DNA from: Nereocystis luetkeana
Taxonomy: Eukaryota; Sar; Phaeophyceae; Laminariales; Laminariaceae
Reading direction: 5' to 3'
DNA: 64,000 bases
Assembly (NCBI GenBank): GCA_031213475.1
Contig: JARUPZ010000005.1
Location: 8,552,988-8,616,987, forward strand
Shown here piece after piece: positions 35,001 to 44,044 of the stretch. The position numbers and the translations under genes are program-made. Numbering within the stretch: position 1 is the first letter of the stretch; every line of letters begins with the position of its first letter. The notes beneath the pieces were generated by a model. That model saw nothing but the letters and a program-made list of their open reading frames with translations, was not told the DNA's origin and made no database searches.

Positions 35001-38000
35001 GTGCCTGTGATCTGCGTTGTATAGATTGGTGTCCTTGATGTGGGTCGGTGTTTTGTGGTTGCTTTATGTTTTGTGTGCCTTGTGTATTTCTGATGTGTCC
35101 CCTGATACCTGCGTGTTTGTGCGTATCCATGACATGTTTTTTTTTGTGTGTCTGTCCGTCAATCGTGTGTTCTTTTGTCCGTCAATGAGCAGTGTGCCTG
35201 TTTTGTGGGTGCTTATGGGTGTTTCGTGTGTTTTTAGCTTGTCCATTACCAGTATGGTGTGTGTTCGGTATGTGCGTGTCCATGTTTTGAGTTGGCGTGT
35301 GCCCATAATTCATGTGTATCTGCATGTGTCCATGATTTGTGCGCGTCTTTTGTCGCGAGCATGAACGAGGAAGGAGGCTCATCTCGCTGAAAGCACGCCC
35401 ACCTGATGGTACATATTATGTAGGAATAACTTGTCGGCGTATATACTCCGCTGCGGGTGTATGGAAAAACCTGTTGTTTTGCTATAGCTTGGGTAGGCGT
35501 TGTGACGGGGGCCTTCGGTGTCCAGTTGTTCGCCGGATGCCGATCTGTGCGCCCTTGCTCTACTGGGATTACGATGGTATCGATCAACGTCGCTTACCTA
35601 CGGTATGCGAGATATATGAAGCTCCCTCCCCCCCAAAGGGGACCATGGTTTGTGTTTGACCGCCCGCAGTGGCCGCACCAGCGGCTACACCAGAAGTAGA
35701 TCACTTAATTTCAAGCTGTCATCCATATACCAAGAAAGCCCGCCTCACAAGCGGTTCTTAGTGAGATGCAACCCACCTTTCATGCGACTCGCCGAGCACC
35801 TCACGACGCTTCACGCTCGGTGCTAGCATGCCTACCTGGTCGGTGGAAACCCGACATGGCGTGGTACGGATGTGGGGGTCTCTATGGTCATAGGACTACG
35901 GCCATGCATGACATCAGTGCACCCCCCGCCTCTTGGAGATCTATGTTCATACGACTACGGCCATGCATGACAATGAGTACACTCCACCCTCTTCCCCATT
36001 CGCCGGAAATGCAGAACTTGTACTGCCTGCAAGCTCACCTGGAAACCCTGTGGGAGGCGGCGGCGATCAAGGCGGCGCGCCTGCTGAACAACCTCGAATA
36101 CCTCGCCGGGATGCGAGTCGCTACCAAGGTGGTTACTCAACCTTCCGTGCTGACTGGGCCGTTCTTCGCGCGTGCTTCTCTGAGGAAGTTGACCGCGCGA
36201 TTGACACATTGGAGCGTCTTTCTTCCCACGCTGGCCTTTTTTTATTCGCCCTGGGATAACGCGACGCAGGGTGTATGCCTTTCGGTGTACGTAGGGTATT
36301 CGCCTTTCGACGCAGATTACTCGCCTTTTGATGTTTTTTGCATATCCCACGTAACGATCCATCGGACGCGTGTGTGCATGTGTGTGTCCTTTTATCGAAG
36401 GCGCGGATGGTTGCCTCGAGCGGAGGGTGCAGCGTCCCTGCGTGGAGGCATCCCACGCCCCGCGCCTCGTGTCATCGCTTTTGCGGCTGCTGGATGCAGC
36501 GCGATACCGCAGGGTTCCGCGCGCGTCATGACCTTCAAGAGGCAAATGCTCTGAGTGAACCTCCGGCGTGCGCCTCGTGTTATCGCTGCGGCTGTTCGAT
36601 GTGGCGCAATGTCGTAGGTCTCCGTGCGTGCCATGACCCTAAGAGGCATTCTTTGAGCGCCCCCATGGTGTTGACCCCGCGCGCTGGCTGGTGGGAACGG
36701 AACGGGTGTCGCCAGCGAGTAAGCGCAGCGGCCAACACGACGGGGGCACCGTATAACACGCTAGCGATGACACACCCGCTTGGACGAATTTCCGAGTTTC
36801 GTTGTCTCGACAAACGAGGAGAATGAGTGCGTACGCCGAGCGATTCATCCGTCTATGGAAATGTATCGGGCATTTCGAAGAGATAGTACCAATGCCACCA
36901 TTTTCAGTGTTTGTGCCCCCCCCCCCTCCCCCCCCCCCGCCCCTTGATTTTGGGGATATCGGCTCGGAAAGCCACTCCACTGCAGGGCGAACGTTATCTT
37001 ACGTGTTACTTGGTGTGCGGCATTAGGCGCACGTGCCCTTCGGCGTTCGGGCGTACATGTTGTGGATGTTGCTGTGGCGCATGCCGCAGACGTTTTGCCC
37101 GCGACCGGCCGAGGGGCGCCAAAAGGCCAGCGTAACAACGTTGCACATGGCGATGCCGCCCCCCTCGCAAGCGTTTCGCGTCGAAATAAATAAATAGAAA
37201 GGTCTGAGACGCGCGCACGTGCGAGCCGTCTGACCGTGATGTCGCGCTTTGCTTGTCCTTCTTCTTCTTGTTAATTGGTTTGCGTTTTGTTCATGGTTTC
37301 GCTGCTTGGCTTGTTTTCGCAGGACGTAGACGCGTTTGCAGCGTTCAAGCGGAAGCTCAAGGGCTCCAACGCCGAACACTACTCGGTCAGAGACCACGGA
37401 GAAGCGGGGCGGCGACGAGGAGAAGAGCTTGAGCAAGAGGAGGAGCAAGAGCGACAGCAAGAGCTGGAGCGGCAGGGGCAGCTACAGGATGTGCAGCAAC
37501 CACAGGGTGGCGGCTTAGCAGGTGACCCAAATGTCCGTGCTAACGTGGCACGCACCTCATTGTGGTATAATAGACGGGCTATGCTTGAGCGCGATGGTTA
37601 CGCCTCCCGGGAGGGAAAGCCTTGAATCGACCCGTGCCCCGAGACGAGCGGTGTGATGGTCCCCACTTTGCGGGAGTGAGAGGGAGCGGGAGGGAGGAAA
37701 AGGGGAGGGAGGGAGGGGGGGGGGAGGGAGGGAGGGAGGGAGGCAGGGGAGGAGGGACGGGCGGACGTAGCGCGGGAGAGATGGGGGGGGAGAAGGGAAG
37801 AGGGAGGGATGGACGGGCGGACGGAGAAAGGGGAGGAGGGAGGGACAGAGGGACGGAGAAACGGGAGGAGGGAGGGACAGAGGGAGAGAGGGGAGGGGGG
37901 GGGAGGGGAGGGCAGGAAGGACGGACGGACGGACGAACGGACGACGGAGGGGGAGAGGGGAGGAGGGAAGGCGAGCCGCGAGTCGCACCCGCCTACCGCG

Positions 38001-41000
38001 CTTTGCAGGGAGCCCCCGAACCCTGCCCCCTGCTAGATTAGACCCGATTATATCCCGCAAATGAGCAAAGGCACTTGTCTGGCTCGTCCGATTTTGTCCG
38101 ATGTCAACGGGGAGGGGTAAAAACCTTGGCGGCCCTTTGGACGACAACAACCAAACACAGCCAGTACCTAGATTTCTGTTTTGAGCCACCATATACCACG
38201 ATCCCCTTCTTCTCCCTGTACGTGTTTTTTTATTCCACTTGCTACGATGCTCTCTCTCTGTGCATGTTTTTTTTCTTCCTTTCCCCCCCCCACGCTTTTC
38301 AGCCCGAGCAACCGACTCGGATAGCGCAGGTGCAGGGGTTTCCACCGCGGAACGTGTCTCGCGAGGAGAAAACAGGGACGCAAAACCGGACGTGGAGGGG
38401 ACAGCCAACGCCGGCGACGGTGAGATGCCTGGCGCACGCTTCTGTGTCGATGCCCTGTTTTATCACAAATAGCTACTACCACTCTGTCCGGAAATATGAG
38501 GGTCGTTTGGGTAACACGAGTCTGGAAACGTGACAGATTGGGTGTTCCAATTAACACCCAATGGTTCCTTACTTTCCGGAGAGAGCGGTACGTGGTATAA
38601 AATTAGAAGGCTTGACTTTAACCAGCTTTATCTACGCAACTCGCACTTCTGGCAACTTTGCACGCGCTATGGGAGTATCTGGCGTCCTGAGGGACTTAAT
38701 TGAGATGTAGGTGGCAGGTTCGGGACTCTGCGCCCCCTCGTGCGCGACGGAGCAGTGGAGCTCCCTGTGATCGCTAGGTGACATCCTGGGTCCATCCCCG
38801 GGCTCATCAAGTGGAACTAAACAGGAATATACCGTGAATAGATGTCTCGTCATATTTTGCATTCAGGGAAAATCACACACAAAACACGTAACGTCGCCCT
38901 CCCTATTGCGCATTGTCATGCACACGCGTACACACAACGCAACTCATCCCCTCGTGCGTCCTGCACTTTCGTTTTTTCCCTCGTCTGCCCAGAGGAGTTG
39001 ACGTGGAGGGAGGCGTTGATTCGAATGAGACAGATGGGGCTCGGGCCGGGGCAGGTGCTGGGCCGTAAGGGGCACATGCCGATGGCCCAGAGACAGCAGG
39101 GCTTGCACTACGACGAACTGGTCCAGGGGCTGGCAGGGAAGAAGAGGTGGGTGCGGGTGCTCGGGGGTTCCGGCGTGGCCCGCTTCAGTCGCTGCCCACG
39201 TCGACCGCTTGGCTGCGCGTTGTGCACTGCTGCACATGAGAGGGTTATTGGTTATTGGAGGTCAACAACCGGACCGAGAAGAGTACGTGGTTTGTTGCAA
39301 GAGAGCATGAGTCGTGTCGGTTCATTTGTAGAATCAACCTTGAACTCGTTTGCTGCATATCGGTGTTGCTTGCCCGCTGGCTTACTTCTATTTTCATTAG
39401 CTTTCATTTTTATTTTTTTATTTTGTATATTATTCGTTCTTTTCCGGTGTCCATATACGTACGAGTATTATGCGTCGCTGGTACATACGAGGAACGAACG
39501 CCTGCTGTGTTCTCCCTTTTTAGCTTGCCATACCCCGGGATTTCAAGTCAACCACAACCCCGAAGGGGAACCTGGTATATATATATATATAATATGTATA
39601 TATGCACCCTTGCATATATATGCACCTACAAGTGGGGCTTCGCCGCGGCAGGCTAGCGCCCGCCTGCGGCTTCGTGCATGCCCGTAGTGGTCAAAAGACG
39701 TACCAGGTACCAGGTATACTCATAGATGGACGTATACTCATAGATGGACCGAAGCTGCACAAAAGCGACCAGACTGCCAAGGGGTGGTACAGAAAAAGTA
39801 CGTGCATTCGAAACAACAAATATTGACGGTATGTATTTATGTATGAAGTACACCTCGGATGGCATCCATTGCCAGGCATCGCGAAAGTGCCTCAAAATTT
39901 CGTCTGTCATTTGCCGAGGCTCGCTCACGGCGAACCGCCAACAATGTCGTCCCTGTATGTATGATATTTATTGGCGGTATTCACTGCTGTATTGAGAACA
40001 CCTCGGGTGGCAGGTGGCAGGTGGCAGGTGGCAGGTGTACAATGACGAACAGTAGCAGCAGCAACGACAGAATGTATGCACACACAGCAGCAGACTCACA
40101 TACACAAATACATACCTGGTGCCTGGTATACACGTATTTACAGCACCGAAGAAGCATACTCGTACACAGAACAATGCTACCGGTACTAAAATCGTACGAT
40201 ACCAACAGCAGCAGCAAACATCAGTAGCATACTACTCTACACGACGCAACATACCAAAGTTCATATGACACTGGTACGACTAACAGCAGTAAGTAGTCCA
40301 TAAAAGTCCGGTATCGTCGACCTCAAAACAGAATCTTGGATCTTGCATGTAGATCATGGGAGAACTATAAATATGCAGTACGAGTCCGATCACGTACGTA
40401 CGTATTTAGAATTCGGATAAGCTTGGACTTTCGCAGCAACGAAAATGAAAAGCAAGCTCTCGATCACCGCCTTGAAAGTTACAGCGTCCACCGCCCGCAT
40501 GTTCACGGCACTAGCGCACGTGAGGCCCTGCCTGGCGCAAAGCAGGCCGGCGGGTACGTTCGCGTATGAGTCGACCGAAATCGTTCACCGCCTCGCGAGA
40601 AAACGTCCCGACATGCTCAATCAAGTGCATAGAGGTCCCAAGAGGTGATTCTCCCGCACGAGACCGCAAAAAAATACGTATGGCGAGCCTGTGATGAAGT
40701 CATGAAATCCTCAAGAAAACGCCCGCCCGCGAGATGCGGCTAGGGCACGGCCGAGGCCGCCCTTCGCAGAGTGGGCAGAGTAGGGGTCGGCGAGCTCGAT
40801 GAAAGAGTCTCGGACCGAGAGATGCACCTCATCTCGAGGTACCGCGAAAAACGGCTCAAAATTACGTCCAAGAAGTGCGGAGACTCGCTCACGGCGAAGC
40901 ACCAACAATTTTCTACATGTATTTATAATTTCTGGGGTTTTTGTTAAGAACTAGCCTTCAATGGCAGGCCTTGTTTGGTTGATGGCGTGGGTGGCGATAC

Positions 41001-43522
41001 CAAGTGGGTACAGGACGGGATGGTGCTGGCAAACGGGTAGAACACGCCAACAGACAACGTTGCTGCTACAGCAGTAGCTGTCCAACAGGCCCTGGCACGC
41101 CGCTTGATCTCGCCGGCCACGTCCACCGCTAGGCTCCGCGGTGAATATTCTGCTCGTACAGTAGAAGGTTCTCATGCGCAAAGAAACCGTAGTTTGTCTC
41201 GAGTGAAAAAGTGTTTTTTATAGCTACCGCTGCAGGATTGTATCATGCGCGAACATTCAGAAGCGTAAATCGCTTCGATTTTTGATGGCCCGATAGTTGG
41301 TGGGGGTTATTGCCGCAGAGTTTTGTGTTTTGCTTTTGTGGTATAGACACAAGGTGGTGGGTTTGACATTTATACGTAGCACTTGGAATTTGTTTGTGAT
41401 GTACCTGGTATGCACTAGTCCCGAGTGTTTTGTCCCCGTCAGCACTGCAGTCCCGTTATGCGGACGAAACACTTGGAATTAAAATCAGATTTAGATTTCT
41501 GTATGCAGCTCCATAGTGCGTTGCTGTAGTAAAAAGGCTCACGTGCTTCTGTGGTAACGATTCGGGTGTAGATTCGACAACCACGCGGGGGGGGGGGTGT
41601 TCGGCCGAATTCCGTGCATGAAAACCCGAAATTTGTCCCGAACGTCGTCCCGAAGTTGGCCTTTGTTTTGCCTATAGATGTCTGCCAACGCGTACATATC
41701 TACACCGCCGAAAAATAGACGATTTGTGGCAAGGCCGAGCGCTGCCGCCATTGGTAAGCTGGGAAGAAGGCCATCTCCGCAGCAGCAGTCCTGATTATGT
41801 TTTGTTCGGGTAGATGGATGGCTGCACCGACCATATACACATTAGCCGCTGGCTCGATAGAACGAAGTTTCAAGGGTGTGTTCGGTATGTAGGGTACGTA
41901 CCAAACTATACCGGGGGTTTTTACCCTACGGGAATGATTCGGTACGGCCTCGTTGCCCTATCGAACACTCCGGTATGGTTCGGCACGAATCCGATACCGG
42001 TACCCGACACTTCCGTAAATTCGGTACGCCCGCCAATAACACCCCGGGTACCGGGCATACCCTACCGGGCATATCCTTAGAAACGTTTGCATGATCGATA
42101 CATTGGCGGCGCCATGCAACCCTGCATCGTCGCCGCACTGTCATGGGGCTACAGCGATACGAATATCAGCGATTTTTGGCGAACTTTCTGAAAGACAGAC
42201 GGAAAAAATTCTCCACTAGTGGGGCTGATTAGTTCGTTACATTCCGTGTGCCTGACCGCTTGCCGACCGCATCCGCGAGCGAGTTTGGAGCTCCTCGGCG
42301 GGCTTGCACAGAAGACCCTAAAATAGATTAACGATGAGTGGACAAGCTACGACACAGCAGTAGTAGTGCGTACCTCCCGTGTTTTGAGGCATGCTATAAA
42401 TAGCTACGATAGGATTATACGTTAGCATTTTGTGCCTCGCGAGGCAAATATATCTTACTCACGGAGCTCCTCAACTACCCGGTAAGTACGCGGTAATATA
42501 TTCCATTTTGAGCTACTGTACATACTATGTTTTGTTGGCACCGTGGTCATCGGGTTAAGATTACACATTTCCTCAAAATCGGGTTTTGGGCGAGGCATGG
42601 AGCTCCTATACTATAATCAAGTGCAGAACCCCAGAATACTATCATCCCGCGACAGGGGTGGTTTCACTTTTTGGCAAAACCTTTTCTGCCCGGCTGAGCT
42701 CCTCGACTGAGAGACTATCAACAGGGTAGTATTTTTGTTTCGGAGCTACTGGTACTACAGTAGTAGGGCATAGAAACGTTGGTCGGGTTGCGCCAAACAA
42801 ATGTCCCTCGAAGTATTTTTATTTCGGGTGAGATACGGATGCTTGACGCGCGAGGAGCTCAGAAAACAACGCACCGACCCTATACCGTGTTTTTTTTCTC
42901 TGAGAGCTACACTCTTTGAGCCCTCGCGGGCACAGGTGGCATCGTATCCTATAAAAATGCTCGAACCGCGGTGCCCGATGTTGGAGTTACTGTAGAAGGA
43001 GGCGTTTGATTCCCTGGAAAAAGAGCATGATGAGGGTAGGGAATAAAACCCCCCTAATATTGCCCCCCCCCCGGAAAAGAAAATGACGCTGCCGGCAAGA
43101 ATTGAAATCCCGTACAGCCGTTTGCTAGAGACCGGAATACCTAGACCTCATTTTGTGCACCTAACTAAGACCTAGACCCGCAACCTATCCACGTAGGTAG
43201 CGAGAGCTGGCTGCAGCAAGTAAAATCTAGCCGAGTGTCCCTTCCATCTATCGAGCATCAGGAAATAATCGAGTCGACTTGAACGTGAGTAAGTACCGGC
43301 CCGCTGGACGTTTTTTGCTGTTGTCTCTTTTCTCCTGCTGAATGTTGCAGAGAACGGTTGGACCGCCACCTTGCTCTAAAGACGGCGGGGACGGAGTCTG
43401 GAGAGACCAACGCCTTCTACGACGCCATGCAACTCCAGGGGACCGAGGGGGTGAAGTCCTTGGTCGCGGCAGGCGCCGCCCCGGAAGATTCTATGGGCCC
43501 TGATCCTGGCGTACCCTTGTGA
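22960..43522 (+). CDS. PUS3: tRNA pseudouridine(38/39) synthase, PUS3/Deg1 type; 13 exons
   Basis: Whole gene. PUS3/Deg1 (TruA family) converts uridine 38/39 in the anticodon arm of tRNAs to pseudouridine. Exons: 22960-23062, 25189-25985, 27041-27178, 28059-28772, 30651-30748, 31580-31695, 33090-33205, 34415-34511, 36015-36128, 37323-37521, 38303-38419, 38993-39146, 43351-43522. Coding length is 2935 nt; removing one G from exon 4 gives exactly 977 codons plus stop. Family motifs in order: AFQLMYEGGGYAGF (about residue 283), DTIEKRLFHAF, CGRTDRGVSALG with catalytic Asp about residue 338, VLPPDIRALAWAPV, YHDFRNLCK-IDVANV (PUS3-type rather than PUS1-type), GQAFLWHMVRCLM, KPHYDMAPDGPLLL. The human protein is about 480 residues; here low-complexity insertions double the size. 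The ATG is the first after an in-frame TAG. Seen: motifs and matching phases. Inferred: function by homology. Confidence 0.93.
23539..24461. mobile_element. Non-autonomous DNA transposon in PUS3 intron 1 (TTA-flanked)
   Basis: Left end TGGTGTTTGCGAAGTTCCGA and right end, reversed, TAGGGTGTTTGCGAAAGAAC then CGATTATGGTTGGGTC, are inverted repeats of about 35 bp. TTA flanks both sides (23536-23538 and 24462-24464). A 3-bp TTA duplication with G-rich GGTGTTTG ends is what PIF/Harbinger elements have; that assignment is inference. The interior has no transposase frame. Confidence 0.68.
25189..25985 (+). CDS. PUS3: PUS3 exon 2 (disordered region, repeat, start of catalytic domain)
   Basis: The acceptor is CGACACAG|GC and the donor CCCAG|GTGTGA, phase 1 in and phase 0 out. 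It encodes about 265 residues. First comes a Pro/Ala-rich disordered part, then a Gly/Ser run, then a decapeptide-like repeat (VPSGLDGAG, VPPVLDGAV, VPSVVDAAG and so on). A Lys/Ala-rich stretch follows, and finally the start of the synthase fold with RTVAFQLMYEGGGYAGFCSQ, matching the family opening strand (consensus near AL-I-Y-G--Y-GF-SQ). A (GGT)n run begins immediately after the donor. Confidence 0.88.
26556..26835. mobile_element. Small MITE in PUS3 intron 2
   Basis: GGGTGCCCGATTTAAGAGC at the left is matched in reverse by GCTCTTAAGTCGGGTACTCC at the right. Inner CCGCTCTTA words recur. It is about 280 bp, non-coding, in a single copy here. Confidence 0.65.
27041..27178 (+). CDS. PUS3: PUS3 exon 3 (catalytic aspartate exon)
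   Basis: The acceptor is GGCCTACAG|AGC and the donor GGGAAC|GTGAGT, phase 0 on both sides. It encodes DTIEKRLFHAFTTTKLVE and then NYSRCGRTDRGVSALGN. The Asp in the CGRTDRG motif is the invariant nucleophile of pseudouridine synthases of the TruA family. This 46-codon exon alone identifies the family. Confidence 0.96.
27267..27371. mobile_element. MITE family 1 copy in PUS3 intron 3
   Basis: TTACGGGGGGTCATAGTAAA ... TATTTATTGTGGTCCCACGTA with the usual interior. Confidence 0.8.
27470..27725 (+). repeat. Family D (GATC-rich) repeat in PUS3 intron 3
   Basis: GTTGTGAGATGTTGTGCACG, CCCAGTAACATGAGCTAGAT and CAGGGATCTATCTGCCC match the other copies. Confidence 0.6.
28059..28772 (+). CDS. PUS3: PUS3 exon 4 (Gly-rich insertion, G-run frame slip, GC donor)
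   Basis: The exon opens with VVTVSARSKFPKG, matching the family segment after the catalytic motif. A Gly-rich insertion of about 150 residues and a Lys-rich patch follow. Family sequence resumes at IDYCGVLNKVLPPDIRALAW and ends FSARFSCSDRTYR. The first part is open in one frame to a TAG at 28527-28529, while the conserved second part is in the +1 frame. The two meet around an 18-G run at 28497-28514. One G fewer restores a single frame. This may be a sequencing or assembly length error, a real indel, or a small intron in the Gly-rich part. The donor is CTACAG|GCAAGA, a GC donor, phase 2; it rebuilds the conserved Arg-Tyr pair with exon 5. Confidence 0.87.
28936..29225 (+). repeat. Family C repeat in PUS3 intron 4, best full copy
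   Basis: GACGGGGGGTATACTCGATA, CCATGGATGACCGTAGTCGT, CACCGACCAGGCAGACATTG, GCGCCGTGAGGTGTCCGGCG, AAGAGCCGCTTTTGAGGCAG, GTGGATGACAGCTTC. The 3' limit is uncertain. Confidence 0.75.
30259..30381. repeat. (CATA)n microsatellite in PUS3 intron 4
   Basis: About 30 units of CATA with few interruptions. Confidence 0.95.
30651..30748 (+). CDS. PUS3: PUS3 exon 5
   Basis: The acceptor is TATTAACAG|GTAC; the first base completes the Arg codon of exon 4. It encodes YFFLARDLDIEAMDDAA and then GYHDFRNLCK, close to the PUS3 family consensus YFF--A-LDI--M--AA---G-HDFRN-CK. The donor AGATAG|GTGACA is phase 1; the split codon with exon 6 gives Asp of the following DVAN motif. Confidence 0.95.
30846..31094 (-). 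repeat. Family C repeat in PUS3 intron 5
   Basis: GAAGCTGTCGTCCGCATGCA to GGCCATGCATGACAATGAGTAA followed by a C run. It occupies almost a third of the intron. Confidence 0.75.
31580..31695 (+). CDS. PUS3: PUS3 exon 6
   Basis: The acceptor is CGGCAG|ATG, phase 1 in, and the donor TTTGAG|GTGCGC, phase 0 out. It encodes (D)VANVSNFVRLIKFASV and ends YYRMCVFE. This matches the PUS3 stretch that follows HDFRNLCK in known members and leads into the next core strand. Confidence 0.93.
31935..32258. repeat. Degenerate ~35-bp minisatellite in PUS3 intron 6
   Basis: The unit, roughly GTTGTGAGAACCACACCATGCGTTGAGGAC, recurs about eight times with substitutions and small gaps. Confidence 0.75.
33090..33205 (+). 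CDS. PUS3: PUS3 exon 7 (core helix; GC donor)
   Basis: The acceptor is GTTTGCAG|GTGTGC. It encodes VCGQAFLWHMVRCLMSVLF, the highly conserved GQAFL-H-VR-M helix of the family, followed by VGRGHESPDVM and DLE. The donor is GAAAG|GCAAGT, a second GC donor, phase 2. The split codon with exon 8 gives Arg. Confidence 0.95.
33830..34025. repeat. (CTG/TTG)n trinucleotide tract in PUS3 intron 7
   Basis: About 195 bp of CTG, TTG and CCG triplets. Leu- and Gln-type ORFs on the two strands are artefacts. Confidence 0.9.
34415..34511 (+). CDS. PUS3: PUS3 exon 8
   Basis: It encodes CPAKPHYDMAPDGPLLLHGC and then SFRSLRFQYTPE. It aligns with the family segment KPQYSMA-E-PLVLYDC-F. A pyrimidine-rich tract precedes the acceptor GAGAAG|A. 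A second in-phase acceptor three bases upstream (34412) would add one Arg. The donor is CCTGAG|GTGTGC, phase 0. Confidence 0.92.
34750..35345. repeat. GTGTGT-rich degenerate minisatellite in PUS3 intron 8
   Basis: Units like GTGTGTCCATGATTCGTGTG repeat irregularly over 600 bp. It creates a long His/Thr-rich ORF on the minus strand that should not be annotated. Confidence 0.8.
35717..35985 (-). repeat. Family C repeat in PUS3 intron 8, with local duplication
   Basis: The terminal part (CTATGGTCATAGGACTACGG-CCATGCATGACA) occurs twice in tandem (about 35880-35925 and 35938-35985). It ends about 30 bp before exon 9. Confidence 0.72.
36015..36128 (+). CDS. PUS3: PUS3 exon 9
   Basis: The acceptor is GAAATGCAG|AAC and the donor ACCAAG|GTGGTT, phase 0 on both sides. 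It encodes NLYCLQAHLETLWEAAAIKA and then ARLLNNLEYLAG. This is the helical segment that in other PUS3 proteins reads --HL--LW---A-----L---L. Repeat DNA (a G/C-end repeat copy) ends about 30 bp upstream of the acceptor. Confidence 0.9.
36464..36665. repeat. ~100-bp tandem duplication in PUS3 intron 9
   Basis: CGCCTCGTGTCATCGC ... CGTCATGACCTTCAAGAGGC is followed by CGCCTCGTGTTATCGC ... TGCCATGACCCTAAGAGGC. Confidence 0.75.
37323..37521 (+). CDS. PUS3: PUS3 exon 10 (charged linker)
   Basis: The acceptor is TTTTCGCAG|GAC and the donor TTAGCAG|GTGACC, phase 0 in and phase 1 out. It encodes DVDAFAAFKRKLKG, then a Glu/Gln-rich stretch (EELEQEEEQERQQELERQ) that is probably helical or disordered. 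It has no clear family counterpart. The exon is supported by good splice sites and by phases that fit both neighbours. Confidence 0.8.
37676..37975. repeat. (GGGA)n-rich purine tract in PUS3 intron 10
   Basis: About 300 bp of GGGA, GGAC and GACG words. The strand asymmetry is extreme (almost no C/T in long stretches). ORFs on both strands here are artefacts. Confidence 0.85.
38303..38419 (+). CDS. PUS3: PUS3 exon 11 (low-complexity linker)
   Basis: A long pyrimidine tract precedes the acceptor TTTTCAG|CCC. The donor is GGCGACG|GTGAGA. It is phase 1 on both sides, consistent with exons 10 and 12. It encodes ARATDSDSAGAGVSTAERVS and further Gly/Ala/Asp-rich sequence, a probable disordered linker absent from animal and yeast PUS3. 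Confidence 0.75.
38993..39146 (+). CDS. PUS3: PUS3 exon 12
   Basis: The acceptor is TCTGCCCAG|AGG and the donor AAGAAGAG|GTGGGT, phase 1 in and phase 2 out. It encodes EELTWREALIRMRQMGLGPG, then HMPMAQRQQGLHYDELVQGL. The segment resembles the family C-terminal region that carries the YKPL--R motif and a following helix. The match is weaker than in the core exons. Confidence 0.83.
39870..40935. repeat. Diverged repeat pair in PUS3 intron 12
   Basis: 39876-39975 and 40838-40935 share GCTCAAAATT-type sequence and GGCTCGCTCACGGCGAACCG / GACTCGCTCACGGCGAAGCA. The second lies in a protein-like stretch. A GGCAGGTG tandem sits between them at 40006-40038. Confidence 0.55.
40445..40648 (+). CDS. Short ORF inside PUS3 intron 12, unrecognised
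   Basis: The ORF reads MKSKLSITALKVTASTARMF, then AYESTEIVHRLARKRPDMLN. Codon use looks protein-like and a good donor (AAGAG|GTGATT) overlaps its end. A second protein-like stretch in the same intron (about 40790-40920, GELDERVSDREMHLISRY) shares similarity with 39870-39975. These may be fragments of a mobile element or of a nested gene. I cannot assign a function. Confidence 0.2.
   Translation: MKSKLSITALKVTASTARMFTALAHVRPCLAQSRPAGTFAYESTEIVHRLARKRPDMLNQVHRGPKR
42570..42880 (-). repeat. Family E repeat pieces in PUS3 intron 12
   Basis: GGGCGAGGCATGGAGCTCCT near 42588 and TCGGGTGAGATACGGATGC near 42826 match TCGGGTGAGGTATGGAGCTC at 46900. Confidence 0.5.
43351..43522 (+). CDS. PUS3: PUS3 exon 13 (C-terminus, stop TGA)
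   Basis: The acceptor is AATGTTGCAG|AGA after a T/C-rich tract; the first base completes Arg. It encodes ERLDRHLALKTAG and runs to GPDPGVPL followed by TGA at 43520-43522. The preceding intron is 4.2 kb, the longest in the gene. The assignment rests on phase, acceptor quality and the absence of another candidate; the tail is not conserved. Confidence 0.75.
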
Positions 43523-43554
43523 CGAACGCTGCCTCGAGTCGGACGTATTCGGTG

Positions 43555-43895
43555 GCTTTCGTTGGTAATGGTTAACGCTCACACACGCCTTGGATCAGAC
43601 GTGTTGACCCTCGCAGGACTTTACATTTAGACCACTAAGATATTTGTTTTAAGCACCAGTACAGTGCGGTTCCAGAAGGGGGAAGTGCTTGTTTTTTTGT
43701 TAACGTACGCCTTGAATCAACCGTGCTCGGGTGGCCTTTTTTTCCGTGGTTAACGCACTCCCTGGGTTGGAAGCATTCAATATTATATTTTGTTTTATGT
43801 CCCTTTGTGGGTTCACGCATTTGCATGCCTTGAACCAAGCATGATCAAGTGGCCCTCTGTTGGCTAACGGGATGCCCTGTACCAGGCGTGGTTAG
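43555..43895. repeat. Degenerate tandem repeat just after PUS3
   Basis: GTGGCTTTCGTTGGTAATGG, GTGGCCTTTTTTTCCGTGG and GTGGCCCTCTGTTGGC, each followed by TAACG- and CCTTGAATCA-type words, form three loosely related units in what may be the 3' UTR or spacer. Confidence 0.55.
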
Positions 43896-44044
43896 AAGTA
43901 GCTGGCGGCTCCCTGAAGCGCACGAAGGAAGCGCCTGGCGGCACATCGGTTAGGCTTTGGCTGTGATGTGGTCCTTTGCCCGCGATGTCGGTCTGCGTTT
44001 TTTTTCTCAAGATTTGCAGAATTACGCCGCTTGGGTGCGTGTTG

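Noticed and set aside
34267-35130. 287-residue minus-strand His/Thr-rich ORF
   Set aside because: Produced by the GTGTGT minisatellite in intron 8 and overlaps exon 8 on the other strand.
37557-38408. 283-residue minus-strand Pro/Ser-rich ORF
   Set aside because: Produced by the GGGA purine tract in intron 10.
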